From assembly GCA_946404295.1 (NCBI GenBank), contig CAMJDE010000132.1, forward strand, positions 1 through 5,762: a stretch of DNA of 5,762 nucleotides, written 5' to 3'. The position numbers and the translations under genes are program-made. A model generated the notes under the pieces. That model searched no databases. It saw only the letters and a list, made by a program, of their open reading frames with translations, and was not told where the DNA came from. The DNA is from an uncultured Clostridia bacterium. Its GTDB lineage: Bacteria; Bacillota; Clostridia; Oscillospirales; CAG-272. Each line of letters opens with the position of its first letter. Position 1 is the stretch's first letter. Below are positions 4,876 through 5,762 of the stretch, piece by piece.

Positions 4876-5565
4876 TCACTCAAGCAGCTCGAACTTGTAC
4901 CCGACGCCCCAGACGGTTTTCAGGGTCCATTTGTCGGAGACGCCCTCGAGCTTCTCGCGCAGGCGCTTGACGTGGACGTCGACGGTGCGCGAGTCGCCGA
5001 GATAGTCGAAGCCCCACACCTTGTCGAGCAGTTGATCGCGCGTGAACACGCGGTTGCAGTTGGACGCGAGGAAGTAGAGCAGCTGCAGCTCCTTCGGCGG
5101 GATGTCGATGGTCTCGCCCTTCAGTTTCAGTTCGTATTTCGCCTGACTGATCTCGATGTTGTCAAAGCGGACGACCTCGTCGTCGGCAGTCTTGGAATGG
5201 GCGCTCGAACGGCGGAGAACCGCCTTGATGCGCGCCGAGAGTTCCTTCATGTCGAAGGGCTTGACGATAAAATCGTCGGCGCCGAGTTCAAGCCCCAGAA
5301 CTTTGTCGAAGACCTCGCCCTTCGCCGTGATCATGATGATCGGCTTCTGCGAGATCTCGCGGATCTCGCGGCAGACCTGCCACCCGTCCTTTTTCGGCAT
5401 CATGATATCGAGCAGAACGAGATCCGGCTCGAAAATCTTGAAAAACTGGAGCCCGTCGATGCCGTCGCTCGCCGTCTTGACCTGGTATCCCTCGTTTTCA
5501 AAGTAGACCTTCAGCATCTCGCAGATGTTCGCGTCGTCGTCGATCACCAGCAGTTTCGTTCCCAT
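4876..5565 (-). CDS. OmpR/PhoB-family response regulator
   Basis: This 229-residue two-domain transcription factor of a two-component system has the usual full length. The receiver domain (about 4-115) has the acidic pocket D9-D10-D11, phosphoacceptor D53 (VLLDIMMP), switch threonine T80 (ITAKGE) and K102 (VKPFD), so it should be phosphorylatable. The C-terminal winged-helix domain (about 131-228) has VFTRDQLLDKVWGFDYLGDS, then the recognition-helix region RTVDVHVKRLREKL and the TVWGVGYKF wing. The ATG at 5565 follows AAAGGAGGA by 5 nt. The gene has its own promoter and is followed by a terminator, so no histidine kinase is co-transcribed downstream. A partner could only lie elsewhere, for example to the right of the window. 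The sequence resembles PhoB/WalR/RegX3-type regulators, but I cannot assign a specific orthologue or stimulus. Confidence 0.95.
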   Translation of the reverse strand: MGTKLLVIDDDANICEMLKVYFENEGYQVKTASDGIDGLQFFKIFEPDLVLLDIMMPKKDGWQVCREIREISQKPIIMITAKGEVFDKVLGLELGADDFIVKPFDMKELSARIKAVLRRSSAHSKTADDEVVRFDNIEISQAKYELKLKGETIDIPPKELQLLYFLASNCNRVFTRDQLLDKVWGFDYLGDSRTVDVHVKRLREKLEGVSDKWTLKTVWGVGYKFELLE

Positions 5566-5570
5566 GGCGT

Positions 5571-5579
5571 TCCTCCTTT
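5571..5579 (-). promoter_or_regulatory. Ribosome-binding site of the response regulator gene
   Basis: AAAGGAGGA on the minus strand, 5 nt before the ATG. It is the strongest Shine-Dalgarno site in the window and fixes the start at 5565. Confidence 0.88.
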
Positions 5580-5597
5580 ATTCCGTCCTGCGGTTTT

Positions 5598-5639
5598 GAA
5601 TTGTGAACTTCGTTAAAGAAATCGCGATGTTCATAATTG
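5598..5639. repeat. Imperfect inverted repeat in the response regulator leader
   Basis: GAATTGTGAAC (5598-5608) and GTTCATAATTG (5629-5639) are inverted with a 20-nt spacer. They give ten consecutive pairs including one G-T. The right arm overlaps a perfect 10-bp palindrome, AATTGCAATT (5635-5644), which lies about where transcription should start. It could be a regulator binding site, including for the encoded protein, or a leader hairpin. Confidence 0.45.
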
Positions 5640-5646
5640 CAATTCC

Positions 5647-5675
5647 ATTATAGAGGAAATCGCCGCGCTTGTCAA
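5647..5675 (-). promoter_or_regulatory. SigA-type promoter of the response regulator gene
   Basis: On the minus strand TTGACA (5670-5675), a 17-nt spacer and TATAAT (5647-5652) form a perfect consensus promoter. The leader to the ATG would be about 75 nt, longer than for the other genes in this window, and contains the inverted repeat at 5598-5639. Confidence 0.9.
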
Positions 5676-5762
5676 GAGCAAACGCGAAAAGTTTTTCCGC
5701 GCGGGGAAAAAGCGCCCGCAGAGGGAAGTCTTTTTCGGTCAATCCCTTTACAAGAGGGGAAA
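5676..5762. other. Non-coding right edge with short self-complementary A/T runs
   Basis: I see no gene here. TTTTTCC (5692-5698) can pair with GGAAAAA (5705-5711). The overlapping run GAAAAAG (5706-5712) can instead pair with CTTTTTC (5730-5736). These could be a terminator or leader of a gene beyond the edge, or chance low-complexity runs. Confidence 0.25.

Noticed and set aside
3669..4883. Minus-strand open frame (404 codons) opposite the pyrophosphokinase gene
   Set aside because: It crosses the terminator, overlaps the response regulator end, and its composition (V, D, R, H) is that of a shadow frame. The plus-strand protein has recognisable family motifs.

Overview
The window reads as chromosomal DNA of a GC-rich, probably spore-forming member of the Clostridia (Bacillota). 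Four things point there: a ctsR-clpC heat-shock locus with a CtsR-type operator, a protein with a SpoIID (stage II sporulation D) domain joined to peptidoglycan-binding repeats, purine-rich Shine-Dalgarno sites, and near-consensus SigA promoters with 17-nt spacers. No mobile element, CRISPR array, tRNA or rRNA was seen.

Layout from left to right. (1) 1-1057, minus strand: ctsR, then the start of clpC, which runs off the left edge. They are driven by a TTGACT-N17-TATAAT promoter overlapped by a CtsR heptad repeat. The mcsA and mcsB genes that sit between ctsR and clpC in Bacillus are absent here. (2) 1129-3522, minus strand: a tight three-gene operon. In transcription order it encodes a small carboxypeptidase-regulatory-like (beta-sandwich) protein, a SpoIID-domain protein with three peptidoglycan-binding repeats, and a two-repeat peptidoglycan-binding protein. 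None has a signal peptide or membrane segment, and the operon is preceded by a SigK-like promoter. Together these suggest a mother-cell, spore-envelope role. It is the most interesting and least characterised part of the window. (3) 3619-4820, plus strand: a divergent form of ribose-phosphate pyrophosphokinase with its own consensus promoter. It converges on a bidirectional terminator at 4832-4862. (4) 4876-5675, minus strand: an OmpR/PhoB-type response regulator with a consensus promoter and a long leader holding an imperfect dyad. No histidine kinase is in the window.

The heat-shock module is a self-contained circuit: CtsR should repress its own promoter and hence clpC. The three-gene operon lies upstream of ctsR on the same strand, 124 bp away with no convincing terminator between them, so some read-through into ctsR is possible. 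The pyrophosphokinase and response regulator appear to be independent single-gene units. Everything beyond family assignment for the three-gene operon is inference.
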